The position numbers and the translations under genes were made by a program. Shown here in pieces: positions 13,601-24,686 of a DNA stretch of 64,000 nucleotides (position 1 is its first letter; each line of letters starts with the position of its first letter). The notes under the pieces were generated by a model. The model searched no databases. It had not been told where the DNA came from and worked only from the letters and a program-made list of their open reading frames with translations. This DNA is from Mesostigma viride (Eukaryota; Streptophyta; Mesostigmatophyceae; Mesostigmatales; Mesostigmataceae). The stretch is from contig RPFO01000072.1 in NCBI GenBank assembly GCA_009746045.1, forward strand, positions 1,575,716-1,639,715, given 5' to 3'.

Positions 13601-14538
13601 CCCACTAGTCCCCTACTAGTAACTACGATTTATGACGCCCGAAAACTTTGGCCGCGGCCGTAGGCCGAAGGTGGGGCCGTCCCCCGCGCCCCCTAGCGCG
13701 GGAGCGGACGACGTCCAGGACCGTTGCGAGATGGCCAATCGGCGTAGTACAAAGAAAATCCCCAAACCTTGGAGATCGAGTCTCAGGAAGTCTGAACGGG
13801 TGCTGAAACGCTGAACATGTTCAGACTTTTGCGGGCAGGTGGGGCGTCTCGCCAATCCGCGCGGCCTCAGGAATTACGGCGCGTTGACTCTTTTAAACGT
13901 CAAACAAGCTACTGGCGAATGGATCTCTCCTCAAACTTTTCAGTGTTTCCCGTTGCACCACTTTGGACAAGGGGACCAACCGGTGCACGCCGTTTCGAAT
14001 TACGCGCTCGAGGTTAGGGCCACAACGTGAATGGAATGCGATTTTCTGAACGGATGGATCAAATTTGCAGGACGGGTGGAAGGTTCAGAGCCGAACTGGC
14101 GTTCAGTCAGGGTGGGGTGAAATAGTTCAGGCCGAAATTTGGCACATTTTCAATGGAAATACGAACGTAACGAAATTTCCAAGTATCTTCCACCGAAATA
14201 TCTCTAAAGTATATCGCATGGTATAATCGCATGGAAAAAAGTCTTGCTGGGCAGTGGGAACTGGGAATTATTGGCAAAGCGTGCGGCATGCTCGGGGCGA
14301 AAAACAAAGTGACGTGCTGCGCGAGCAATTTTCCTTGTGCTGGCTGGCGATGGCAGGCAACGTAGGCTAGAAAATTGGGATGGGGAATGCGCAGCCATGG
14401 TTTTATACGTCAAAATTTTATGTTTGAAGAGCAAGTGCGAAATTTTATGAGCTGGAGGTGCGTCAACGGAGTGATACCTGCGTGGGAGAGGTCCGTGTCG
14501 CTATGGCGACCTGGAAATGGAATGTCGTTGTAGATTTA
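10614..14538 (+). repeat. Macrosatellite copy 3 (~3,925 bp)
   Basis: Tandem copy close to copies 1 and 2 up to the GC hairpin near 13580. After about 13630 it diverges (a GGCCGCGGCCGTAGGCC block replaces the usual tail) and rejoins the consensus near 14510. The replaced segment contains the dispersed motif ACGAACGTAACGAAATTTCC, also found near 17300, suggesting that other repeats converted or replaced the tail. Confidence 0.85.
11684..13012 (+). repeat. C-rich ~30-bp minisatellite, array 3
   Basis: Same unit inside macrosatellite copy 3. It shares rare variants with array 1 (CACATGCAAACAAGCCCCC at about 12200 and 4010), so long blocks of subunit order are inherited together. Confidence 0.95.
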
Positions 14539-16865
14539 GGTATTGTAGTATCATGCTTAACTGCTTTACGTATTGGGTGCCTAGTGAAATCAGTTTGCTG
14601 TTCGTGGAAGGCTTGGGGTGTGGCCAACGAGCTTCTGCTGTCGCCACATCATATTGGAAAGAACGCTGGATTTTTTGCCACGGGACGTAACCGGCGATGC
14701 CGATGGTGAGGCGTTTGTTTCGATGACCGGGGTAGTACCTGCTCTCTTTCTGATGCATTTTCATGGTTGCGTTCTTTCCATTTCGCCGAATCCACCTAGT
14801 CGCAGCAAAGACATAGCGTAGCAAGGGTCTGCGTTTTATTTTCTTAGCCGTGCAGGACGCCATCTTCATGGTCCTTCGCATGTCCTGTGTGAACGTCCGT
14901 TGCCCAAGGATCTGTGATGCTTTTTTCTGGAATATACTGGGCGGTGAAAGCCCCTCTGGATGCTTGCCTGGTCACGGGTTTGGGGCGTCATTTACTGCTG
15001 TACTGGCTGACATTCATGGTGCTTTCTGCGTAAGCTGACTTGCTTCGCACGTGGATTTTGACTGGACTGAAGAGCGCGTCTGGTAGCATGTTTACGTGGT
15101 GTATAAGGTGATCAATCAACCATTTGTTTATAGAAGGTGTGACAATAGAAGGTGTGTTATATATTTCTTCATCAAGCATGTCAAAAGTAATCTCCACTCG
15201 CTTACAACCTGAATTTTGCTTTGCTGGGTCTGCTGTGTTTGTGTCTCACTGTGCAGGCTATCCCCTTGGTTGATCAACCAGGTGATTTTTGGTGGCAGCG
15301 GGGCCATATACTCTTCTTGGCGTTTTTCATCCATGGCATGTCAACCAACGCATGCATGCCAGCCCCTCCCACACCCACGCACACATGTTAGCTATACCCC
15401 ACAAACCCACGCATGGATTCCAGCCACCCCCCACATGCCCGCATGCATGCCAGCCACCCCACCAATCCACGCACGCATGCCAGCCACCCCCACACCCACG
15501 CACGCATGCCAGCCACCCCACAACCCACTTATGCATTCCAGCAACCCCCACAGCCACTTACGCATGCCAGCCACCCCCCACCCCCACGCACGCATGGCAG
15601 CCACCCCACGAACCCACGCACGCGTGCCAGCCCCCCCTTAAAACCACGCATGCATGGCAGCTCCCCACCACACCCACGCATGCATGCCACTCCCCCGCCA
15701 ACCACCCACGCATGCCAGCCCCCCGACACACGCATGGCAGCCCCCCCCACACCCACGCACGCATGCCAGCCCTACCCCACATGCAGGCATGCATGCCAGC
15801 CACCCCCCACACCCACGCATGCATGCCAGCCCCTCCCACACCCACGCCCGCATGCCAGCTACCCCACAAACCCACGCATGCATGCCAGCGACCCCCCACA
15901 TGCACGCATGCATGCAAGCCACCCCACCAACCCACGCACGCATGCCAGCCCATCACAAACCCACTTATGCATGCCAGCCACCCCCCACACCCACGTACGC
16001 ATGCCGGCCACCCCACACACCCACGCACGCATGGCAGCCACCCCACGAACCCACACACGCGTGCCAGCCCCCCCTAACCCCACGCATGCATGGCAGCCCC
16101 CCACCACACCCACGCATGCATGCCACTCCCCCCCACACCCACGCACGCATGCGAGCCCCCCCACACACCCACGCACGCATGCGAGCCCCCCCACACACCC
16201 ACGCACGCATGCCAGCCCCACCCCACATGCAGGCATGCATGCCAGCCATCCCCCACACCCACGCATGCATGCCAGCCCCTCCCACACCCACGCCTGCATG
16301 CCAGCTACCCCACAAACCCACGCATGCATGCCAGCGACCCCCCACATGCACGCATGCATGCCAGCCACCCCACCAACCCACGCACACATGCCAGCCCATC
16401 ACAAACCCACTTATGCATGCCAGCCACCCCCCACACCCACGTACACATGCCAGCCACCCCACACACCCACGCACGCATGGCAGCCACCCCACGAACCCAC
16501 ACACGCGTGCCAGCCACCCCCTAACCCCACGCATGCATGGCAGCCCCCCACCACACCCACGCATGCATGCCACTCCCCCCCACACCCACGCACGCATGCG
16601 AGCCCCCCCCACACCCACGCACGCATGCGAGGCCCCCCCACACCCACACAAGCATGCCAGCCCCCCCCATGAAGTCATAGTGGGCACCACGGAGTCATGC
16701 TATGATTTAATTTTTTCAATTTAATAATGGGAATGACGGATGGTGCATGTGTGAACAAAGGAATGAAAGGATTGCCACTCAATGAATATTAATTAATGAT
16801 GAAAATGGGAGTTTGCATGGGAGTGTTTGGTCCTTATGGCTGGCTTGCAAAAAGCAGTACCCAAA
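14539..16865 (+). repeat. Macrosatellite copy 4 (truncated, ~2.3 kb)
   Basis: Last and most diverged copy. It keeps the 5' part and a minisatellite (15345-16668). It then passes through CATGAAGTCATAGTGGGCA, a ~35-bp AT-rich LINE-tail-like insertion at about 16690-16728, and the TTGCCACTCAATGAATATTAAT block, and ends around 16865, before the GC-rich hairpin block. The array therefore stops inside a unit. Confidence 0.85.
15345..16668 (+). repeat. C-rich ~30-bp minisatellite, array 4, with higher-order duplication
   Basis: Same family in the truncated copy. It carries an internal duplication of about 446 bp: the block beginning CCCCACATGCAGGCATGC near 15776 recurs near 16222, followed by the same order of variant subunits. 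This higher-order structure is not obvious in arrays 1-3. Confidence 0.9.
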
Positions 16866-17185
16866 TTTCGAAGTATTTGACAGCGAAATATCTGTAAAGT
16901 ATATCGCATGGTATAATTAATTAATGAATGGTACGCTGAAATTCATTGTGCGGGCTCTCTCTGCATGTGATAAACAATTTTAGCTTTGAGGGCATGCAAC
17001 AAGACATGCTAGCATTAAAATGAAATTAAATTATAACATGACTAGTTGGGAGATCATGTACGACATGTAGCATAATTACGTACATGGCCACAATTGTGCC
17101 AATCAGGGCCCTCCTCTAGGTAGACTGTGCTAGGCAATTACAATTAGACAAATAAGGTCATTCAAAAAGGTTTAAGTCTTCACCT

Positions 17186-17262
17186 ACCTCCATCCATCCA
17201 GCAAGGGAATATGTTAGCCAGTGCTACATGATGATCTCCCAACGGAGTCATGTTATGATGCG
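17186..17262 (+). mobile_element. LINE 3'-end fragment
   Basis: Matches the 3' terminus of the reverse-transcriptase LINE at 26135-26286: CCATCCA, then AATATGT, GTGCTACATGATGATCTCCCAACGGAGTCATGTTAT. The CTCC-CAAC-GGAG hairpin core is intact. Severely 5'-truncated. Confidence 0.65.
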
Positions 17263-17703
17263 AAATAGTTCAGGATAAAATTTGTCAGAATTTCACTGGC
17301 GATACGAACGTAACGAAATTTCCAAGTATGCGACGCCGAAATATCATTGTTGTATCGAATGGTATGCTGAAATTCATTGTGGTTGTTTGGAATAAACGTA
17401 CACCTATTTACCTGGAAATTCATTGTGGTTCTGTCCGAGCTGACAAATTTGTCAGAAATTTCATTTTCGATACGAACGTGACGAAATTTCCAAGTATCTC
17501 ACGCTCGGAGAGCTTCCACGGTGTTCACGGGGAAGGGTCCGTTGCGCGTGGCGCACGGCGGCGGTTCGTCCCGGTCGGAATCGTCCGCTCGCGCGTCCTC
17601 CGGGGAAGGGTCTTGGCGCGTCGCGCGGGCCGGTGCGGTTGGCGCCCAGAAGGTCGACTATCGGCCTCTGGGCCGCTAGCGGCGAGTCACGTCCTCTCAA
17701 GTC

Positions 17704-17742
17704 GGGGAGGGGGGGCGATAGCCCCCCCTCCCCCACTTTTTT
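17704..17742 (+). repeat. Perfect 13-bp GC hairpin followed by T run
   Basis: Stem arms GGGGAGGGGGGGC (17704-17716) and GCCCCCCCTCCCC (17721-17733) with a GATA loop, then CACTTTTTT. It looks like a factor-independent terminator, but in this eukaryotic context it is better read as a repeat-family end. Similar GC-rich blocks with end hairpins occur in the macrosatellite. Confidence 0.7.
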
Positions 17743-18041
17743 CTTGTCTAGGGTACCTACTATACATAAGCAGATTGTGCTGACGAACTTCAAAATTTTT
17801 CATGGCGCGCCAGCTCGCCTGCTCCATTCCCCGCAAGCCACGGGCGATGGTAGTCACTAGCCAGCATGATGCCCGTCGTGAACACAAATTATTCATGGCG
17901 GACAATAATGATAAAGTTGGTTGAAATGGCGATCCTGCATTGTAAGAATTTTGGCGTGAGCCCTGTATTCTTTCCGGCAAGAAACTGTTGAGTCAAGGGA
18001 GGTCGGCCGCGCTAGGCGCGCGGCCGGCGCCCGAAAATCTT

Positions 18042-21000
18042 ATGCTCCTAGGGACGAGGTAAGTGGTCACGTGCGCTGACAAAATATTTTTTGTCACTTC
18101 CAGCGTTGGTGCTCATATCTTTTTACCGAGTTTGTATCCTATTGATTACATATGGAATTCATTGACAGTTTGCGCGTTTTTAAATCTCTCTTGTCCTTGT
18201 CTTCTTTCTCCCGTGCGCGCAGGCCTAAGCGCAGGCGCGTGTCCAGCTCTGTGGGGCCTGGTGGGGACGATGGAGCAAATGGTACAATCTCAAAGCAGCG
18301 ATGGCAACAGTTCCCCCTCTATTGTTGCAATGGTTTCTCAGCTTGTCGGATCATTTTGTAATGGGGCGTTTGCTAGGGCACATAGTGGTAGCATTTTTTT
18401 CTCATATGCCAGCATTTCCTGGCATTCTCTGGGGAAAAAGGACATAAATCTTTCTTCCCCCAATTTCCCACAACTTTTCCATGGAAAGGAATTTATAAGA
18501 TATTCAGTCCAAACTTTGACAATGTAGAGAAATTTAGATCACTGCTTTTCCTTTGCATTGTGACTTTGAGAGGGGGCAAAGGTGTTACTTGGCGTGTTAT
18601 TTGTTGTTTTTATCTGTTCCGTAAAGGGAGTCTAAGTTTCTTCTCCCTAATGGCGTTGCTGTCATCTGTGAAAGGTCCACATTCTACCTCTATTTTACCA
18701 ACAATTGTAGGGTAGTTGCCATTTGAATATTAGCCTTTGTTCTACGGCGCACTTATTCTGGGGGCCAGTTGTGTGCAATTATACCAGAATGAATGCTTGT
18801 GAGCGTTGTTATTATACGTTTGTGCGCGGAACAAGGCTGTTTACTACTCCCAAACCTATTTGTGGATTTACCTTATTTGAAAATCTTGATGAACACATGA
18901 AATCTTTTCATCCCATGAAGCAGCATAAGGGAAACCATGGACAAATTTCATGGGTGATTTGCCACGCTGCTTTTGGAGTGTACTCTATGTCGATTCTTTA
19001 GATGTACTCCATGCATTCGCATACAACCTAAGTTGCTCAAATTTACATTCTATGCTGCCATTGAAATTTCATGTCAATAAACAAGGCAATTTTGTTAGAC
19101 ATGCTTTGGTGAGTGGGTCACCAAAAGTCATTATAGATTGTAAAATTTGTAGTTGCTGTAAATAGAATGTGTTTAGTTTCCTAGTCCCCTAGCTACATTT
19201 TGGCTGTAATAGCCATCCTTATTCCAACCCGGTGCATCAAATTGTAGCTGTAAGCGTTTCACCTGATAAAATATCAGAGTACTCCACACTGATGCCTCCC
19301 TCCCTCCCTCCTCCCTCCCTCCCTCCCTCCCTCCCTCCCTCCCTCCCTCCTCCCTCCCTCCTCCCTCCTCCTCCTCCCTCCCTCCTCCCTCCCTCCCTCC
19401 CTCCCTCCCTCCCTCCCTCCCTCCCTCCCTCCCTCCCTCCCTCCCTCCCTCCCTCCCTCCCTCCCCCCCCCCCCTCCTTACCCGTTCTATATTTCAACAC
19501 TTCCCCCTTAGCCAACGCCAGGCTCACTCTTGTCCACTGCAACTACTGATGCACACACACATACATACATACACACACACATGCGCGTGTGCGCGCACAC
19601 ATGTCCAACCTCTTCCCCCCCTGCCACCACCAGCCGATGCCAAGCACGCGCTCTTCCACTGCAACTACTGCCAGCGCGACATCTCGTCAGTCGTGCGCGT
19701 CAAGTGCGCCGCGTGCGCCGACTTTGACCTCTGCGTCGACTGCTTCTCCATCGGCGTTGAGCTTGGGCCCCACAAGAACGACCACCCCTACCACGTGGTG
19801 GTGAGTCTTGAAGGCAGGGGGCGTACCCACTTCAATCCGCCCGCGGGCAATGTGCCTGTAACATGCAACGGGGCAGGGCATCTTGTCCAGCCGCATGGCT
19901 TCATTGGCTTGTGGTCTATGCTGGGGTTAGGGGCCGGAGACTGCCTTGCTAGTTTCATTTCAATGGATGATGTGTTCCCCTTAGGCAAGAGGGATTTGTC
20001 CATTCTGGACCTCCCCGATAGATGTGCCCCGGGTCTCCCTGCTGCCTGCCTGGCCAGCAGTATGTGGTGGCGGCGTGGCGCGCTCTGGGGATCATCGGAA
20101 GCTGTAATATCCAGCCTTCGATGGGAAGGGATGCTTGGAAGGAATGTTGAATCGCTTTCTTTTCATCCTCTTACTTATGCGCACCTTTTCCTTTTGCTGT
20201 GTATCTACTGCATTTTAAAATTTTCCACTTTCTGTTCTATCCTATCTACCCATCTTTACCCTCTCTGAGTGTGTTTTGCGCATGAGGACGCCATTTTCTG
20301 CGCATTTTTTCGGGAGGGCTCTGTCTGCCTGTCTACACTCCATCATTTTTGTTTTTGCCGGTGCAGGAGAACCTCCCCGTGCCATGTTTCACCATTCATT
20401 GATGATCATGTTCCACTTCCTGTTTGTATTCGTGCCTGCGCAGGAGAACCTCCACATGCCATGTTTCCTCGTATTGATTGATTATCGTGCTCCACGTTTC
20501 TATTTGTATTCGTGCCTGCGCAGGAGAACCTCCACATGCCGCTGTTCGACATTGAGTGGGGCCTGGATGAAGAGCTGCTGCTGCTGGAGGGCGTGGAGGC
20601 GTACGGTCTCGCTAACTGGACCGATGTGGCGCACCACGTGGGGCTCAAGAGCGGACGCCAGTGCTGTGAACACTACTACGCCACGTACATGGACGTGCCC
20701 ACAGTTCCGCTGCCGGTAATTTTGCCATGCGGTTCAACGTATTGGGCAGCCAGCCAGTGCGGGCAGCTGGCTGGAGCTGCATGGTTGATGCCTTTTATGT
20801 CCCGCTTGCCTTCATGGTTTTGAGGGGGAGAGTTCCTAATTACTGATATCAATCAGTCATTTAGTCATTACGGATACTAATAAATTAGTTTCTAATAACT
20901 GTGGTTAGCTATCTAACTTATGTCTTTATTGTTTCCATCATAATTATGATTGCCATGAACACATGGTCACTCATATCCATCCTGTTGTGCGCATGTCATG

Positions 21001-23229
21001 CATCCATGGTCCTCCCACCCGGCCCCCTCGTCCCTCCCCCACTCACCTCCCCCCCTTCCCCCCCCCCACATCCAACCTCCCCCCCCCCCTGCAGGACATG
21101 TCGCGTGTGATCCCCCCCTCCCTGGCCAAGGACCGCAAGACCCTGCAGCAGATGTTGAGCAGACAAGGGGGGACCGGCTCCACCAGCGTGCGCCCAGGGA
21201 TGGCCACCACCGCTGCGGGCGCCAGCGCAAGAGCCGGACTTGCTGCCGCCGACACCGCCGGCGCCGCAGGGTCATCCGCCCCTCCACCCGGTTCCCTCCC
21301 CCCCAGTGTCCGGCCGGACGTGTTCGAGGACAACCGGACGGGGTCTGCTGCGTCCCCAGGGACCTACGTCAAGCTGGAGGAGACGGCCAGCGTGGCGGCG
21401 GGGTCGTCGATGAGCAAGGCGTCCGGGGTGGGTGTGGGTCGGCCCGTTGGGCCAGGCGACTCTGCGATGAGTCTGGGTGATGACCCACAAGGGGGCCTCG
21501 AATCGGAGACGGATGGTGGCGGTAATAATGGTGGCAAGGGGGTGGCGGGCAAGGGCGTCGCGGCCCCCGGGGTGGTCAAGATGGAGACCGGCTCAGCCAC
21601 CGGCGCAAAGGCAAAGGCGGGGGGGAAAATGGTGGGGGCAGCGGACGCCGCGGCAGGGCCCGGGGGTGGCGCGAGCGAGCGAACCGTGGGGGCGCAGAAT
21701 CGGGCAGGAGGGGGTGGCGTTGGTGCCCCCGGGGTGGGGGCGGTCCCTGGGGGTGCCCCCGGCACGGGTGGCGCGTTGGACCCCCCGTCAGTCATGCGGC
21801 TCGCGGGTCATAGTGCAGATCTAACGGGGTACAACGCCAAGCGCAACGAGTTTGACCCGGAGTACGACAACGAGGCCGAGGTGCCCTTGGCGGAGATGGA
21901 GTTCAAGGACAGCGACACCCCAGGGGAGCGCGCGCTCAAGGTGCGGATGCTGGAAGTATACAACTTGAGACTGGACGAGCGCCAGCGGCGCAAGCGGTTC
22001 ATCCTCGAGCGAGGGTTGTTGAACGTCAAGCGGCAGCAAGCGCTCGACCGCCGGCGCACCAAGGAGGAGCGGGAGCTGTATGCGCGGCTCCGGGTGTTCC
22101 TCCGGTTCCAAGGGACAGCGGAGCACGAGGCGCTGGCGGCGGGGCTGGTGGCGGAGCGCAGGCTACGGGCGCGGATCGACCAACTCAAGGAGTACCGGAG
22201 GAGGGGCGTGCGGAGTCTCGCGGAAGCAGAATTATACGATGCGGAAAAGAGGAAACGCGACGCGGATGCAAGCATGAGGAGGATGAGGGACGGGTTTTTG
22301 TTCCCTGGTGGGCCAGGGGTGGGGGGGTCCCTGGGGCAGGGGCGGGCGCGGGGGGTGGCAAGGGCGGCGCGGTCGGCGGCAGCAACCGTGCGAATCGGTA
22401 CCTGAACCGGGACAAGCCGGAGGAGGCTGCGCAAGCATTAGCACGCACGCCAGGGGGCGCGCCCGCGGTCCCACCGGGGGGAGTTACGAGGGAAGTCCAG
22501 AAGTTGAAGGGGGCGGCCACGCCGGGGGCGAGCGTGGGGGGGCTGGCAGGGACGCCGGTCGCTGGGGGGGGAGCAGCGGGGGGTGTCCCCGCAGGGGGGG
22601 GGGTCAAGGCCCCTCGGGGTGGCAAGGGGGTTCCCGGCGAAGGAGGGGGCACCTCGCTTGCTCCCCCCTCGTCATCCTCCGCTCCCTTGTTCGACGCCTC
22701 ATATCTCCCCGGCGTGGACTTTCTTTCGGCCAAGGAGCGCGCGCTGTGCACGGGGCAGCGCATCACGCCGGTGCAGCTGCTCACGATCAAGGACCGGCTG
22801 CTTCACGCGCATCTGGCCAAGGGGGGGGTCATGACCCTGGACGAGGCCATGCAGTTGATGCTGGCATCAGGCACGCAGGCAGGGGGAAGCGCTGAGGGCT
22901 GCGCTGGGGCAGCACCTTCCGTCGGGCAGCTATCGCCCACGGAGCAAGCACGGATCGCCACCGTGTTTGAGTTCATGGTGGAAAGTGGCTGGATCGTGGG
23001 CACATTGGGGGCGGGGGGGGGGACCTGGGGGGAGGTCTCGGCGGGGGGGGATGGGGGAAAGGATGGGAATCCGGTGGATAGTGGGAACAGCGACAGGGAC
23101 GGCAGCGCCGCACAGGACGGGGATGGCGCTGCGGGCGTTGGGGGTGCGATGGAGGGGGAGCCGGAGCGGGCATTGTCACAGGGTGATTGGCCGGAGAAGG
23201 GGGCTAGGACAAAGAAGCCACGCCAGTAG
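18042..23229 (+). CDS. ADA2: Transcriptional adaptor ADA2 (SAGA/GCN5 acetyltransferase complex subunit), five exons
   Basis: ADA2 links the GCN5 histone acetyltransferase to its nuclear coactivator complex (SAGA type). My model: exons 18042-18058, 18223-18281, 19634-19800, 20524-20715 and 21095-23229. Every junction is GT-AG and the phases agree (2, 1, 0, 0). Exon 3 encodes the ZZ zinc finger (CNYCQRD...CAAC...CVDC...HPYHVV). Exon 4 encodes the SANT domain (DIEWGLDEELLLLEGVEAYG, ending near CCEHYY). Exon 5 begins DMSRVIPPSLAKDRKT, continues with a Gly/Ala-rich insert, then the charged ADA2 middle region (ALKVRMLEVYNLRLDERQRR, LYDAEKRKRDAD), and ends with a SWIRM-like part (LPGVDFLSAKERALC...LLTIKDRLL). 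The product is about 855 aa against ~430-550 for yeast and plant ADA2; the excess is low complexity. The frame moves by -1 near 22310-22340 in G runs, probably a missing G, although a 32-nt GT-AG intron (22308-22339) would also restore it. TGTAA at 23243 could be a polyadenylation signal. Confidence 0.9.
19291..19475 (+). repeat. CCT/CCCT microsatellite in ADA2 intron 2
   Basis: About 185 bp of CCTC and CCT units, ending in a C run. It lies in the 1,352-bp second intron, upstream of the exon 3 acceptor at 19634. A CA/TG stretch follows at 19551-19603. The Pro/Leu/Ser and Gly/Glu/Arg open frames here are artefacts. Confidence 0.95.
20361..20540 (+). repeat. Triplicated 3' splice-site region before the ADA2 SANT exon
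   Basis: The acceptor plus exon start, CAGGAGAACCTCC, occurs three times, with CAG ending at 20366, 20443 and 20523 (spacing 77 and 80 bp). The second and third copies share TTTGTATTCGTGCCTGCGCAGGAGAACCTCCACATGCC. Only the third leads directly into the SANT domain (ENLHMPLFDIEWG). The upstream copies are potential decoy acceptors; after them the reading frame runs into non-conserved sequence. Confidence 0.85.
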
Positions 23230-24154
23230 CTGAGACGATTTATGTAAAAATAGGAACGAGATGGCGACAAGGACAGTTTTCAATGCCTTTGAGGAGGGCG
23301 TTCCTTTTGGGGCTCACGGATACACAAGAGGAAAGGTGTTGCGAGCAATGTCTCTGTGATATGTCTCAGGAATGCAGCGGCCTCATCTACGGTTCAATAG
23401 GAAACTTGCCATCATTTGCAAGATGTGGCATGTTCATATAAAGCAGTTCACAGCGACGAAGAAGCATTTCTTTGTACAGTCATGACCGCGTTAAGTTGCG
23501 TTTTTAAGGTTGCGTTACCGCGTTAAGTTGCAATGGCGAAGTTTGGGCGGCAACCGCAAGTTAAGCATCGGTGCCATCACAACTTAACGCGGTAATGACT
23601 CGAAAATTGTTGGTGTCAGGCCATTTTGGGCCGCGCAGGAGGCCACTTTTTGCGAAGTCCGGGCCCGCTATGTGGCTTTAATAGGCGGCAAAATTAATAC
23701 GCAAGCTTCAATGGCGCGCAGATCGACGCCCCCGCCTCCTGGCAGTCAATTAGTGAAAAGCACAAACGCAACCTTGGAATTCCAATTAATTTGCAGCCTG
23801 CGGACTGCGGTACATAGCATGCAGGGCGCACATGACGGCACATTCATTCAGTTGTGGTGTCGATCGGTAAACACGCTAGGCACTCACGCACTGTGTGCCT
23901 GGCCGGCTGCCGCACCCGGCGAGCGCCTGTATTGCGGCCTGGGCAGCCTGCCTTTCTCACATGCAAAATCATGAGAAGATACCTGACGTATGGAAAAAAC
24001 AGCGCTAGGAAAATATCAAGGAGACAACCAGCGCAGGCCAAAAATCGGAAGAATCCGGACCATGGTACGTAGCTCGAGCCTGCCGTTATCTTGTCCGCGT
24101 GTTCGAGTCGTTCAGGATGATGAATATGAATGGTGATGGAAATGTGTAAAGGTT
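23230..24154. other. Intergenic downstream of ADA2
   Basis: Holds the ADA2 3' flank, with TGTAA 14 nt after the stop codon, and a small inverted-repeat element at 23476-23600. No gene is recognised in the remainder. Confidence 0.5.
23476..23600. mobile_element. Small inverted-repeat element (MITE-like, ~123 bp)
   Basis: The left end AGTCATGACCGCGTTAAGTT (from 23478) is matched at the right end by CAACTTAACGCGGTAATGACT, its reverse complement with one change. TA precedes CAGTCAT at the left. A related right end, AACGCGGTAATGACTGTAC minus an inserted GCATGAGA, occurs at 26351-26392. CAGT...ACTG ends flanked by TA would fit Tc1/mariner or pogo-type MITEs; that assignment is inference. Confidence 0.65.
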
Positions 24155-24317
24155 GATAGATCATGAGGGTGCAGGTGCCCTGGTGCACCTAGAGCAAGGG
24201 TAGCTTACATTCCCACCCTTGCAGGAAGTAGCCCAGAATGTATTAAAAGCCATATGCCCCTTCTCATGGATATGTGCTACATGTACTCCCAACGGAGTTC
24301 CTAATTAATTAATTAAT
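24155..24317 (+). mobile_element. ORF1-only LINE 3' end, plus strand
   Basis: Reads CATGAGGGTGCAGGTGCCCT, TGGTGCACCTAGAGCAAGGG, AATGTATTAAAAGCCATATG, CATGTACTCCCAACGGAGTT and then an (AATT)n tail. The same series ends the full-length element at 28214-30240. 5'-truncated. Confidence 0.8.
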
Positions 24318-24560
24318 GGAAATGTGTAGCCTTGTGCATTGAAATTATGGCTGGCTTACGTGTAGAGCGACTATAGATGACCTAGACGGTGGGGCCGGAA
24401 ACAGCTTGCTTGATCAGGGCGTGTGTTTCGAGCCTAACTGGCCGGGAGTGTCTAGGAAAATATGGACTTCGGGCGCTTTTTGATCATGCTGCAGCTGATC
24501 GGGCTTGGCGAGAGCTGTCGAATGCCATATATAGAAGTCCGTGAGAGGAGGGGGTGGGAT

Positions 24561-24660
24561 TAATTAGGAATATCACTCCGTTGGGAGTAAATGTAGCACA
24601 TATCCCTGAGAAGGGGCATTTAATACATTCTAGGCTACTTCATGCAAGGGTGGGAATGTA
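24561..24660 (-). mobile_element. 5'-truncated LINE 3' end with 12-bp target-site duplication
   Basis: 100-bp insertion in minus orientation (TAATTAGGAATATCACTCCGTTGGGAG...). It is flanked by AGGGGGTGGGAT at 24549-24560 and 24661-24672, a perfect 12-bp duplication. The duplication plus 5' truncation is the hallmark of target-primed reverse transcription. It interrupts sequence just upstream of the LINE reverse-transcriptase relic. Confidence 0.85.
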
Positions 24661-24686
24661 AGGGGGTGGGATGCTAGCCTGCCGGT

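Larger units (their letters stand above)
16866..18041. other. Intergenic with dispersed short repeats
   Basis: No gene seen. The motif CGAACGTAACGAAATTTCCAAGT, or close forms of it, occurs near 14160, 16858, 17300 and 17470, with GTATATCGCATGGTATAAT downstream of several copies. From about 17500 the sequence becomes GC-rich and ends in the hairpin at 17704-17733. The stretch 17760-18041 lies directly upstream of the ADA2 start codon and may hold its promoter; no TATA element is evident. Confidence 0.55.

Noticed and set aside
17704-17742. Bacterial-type intrinsic terminator
   Set aside because: No prokaryotic gene context; better seen as the end of a GC-rich repeat block.
21364-21795. Minus-strand Pro/Ala-rich frame in ADA2 exon 5
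   Set aside because: Shadow of a GC-rich low-complexity coding segment.
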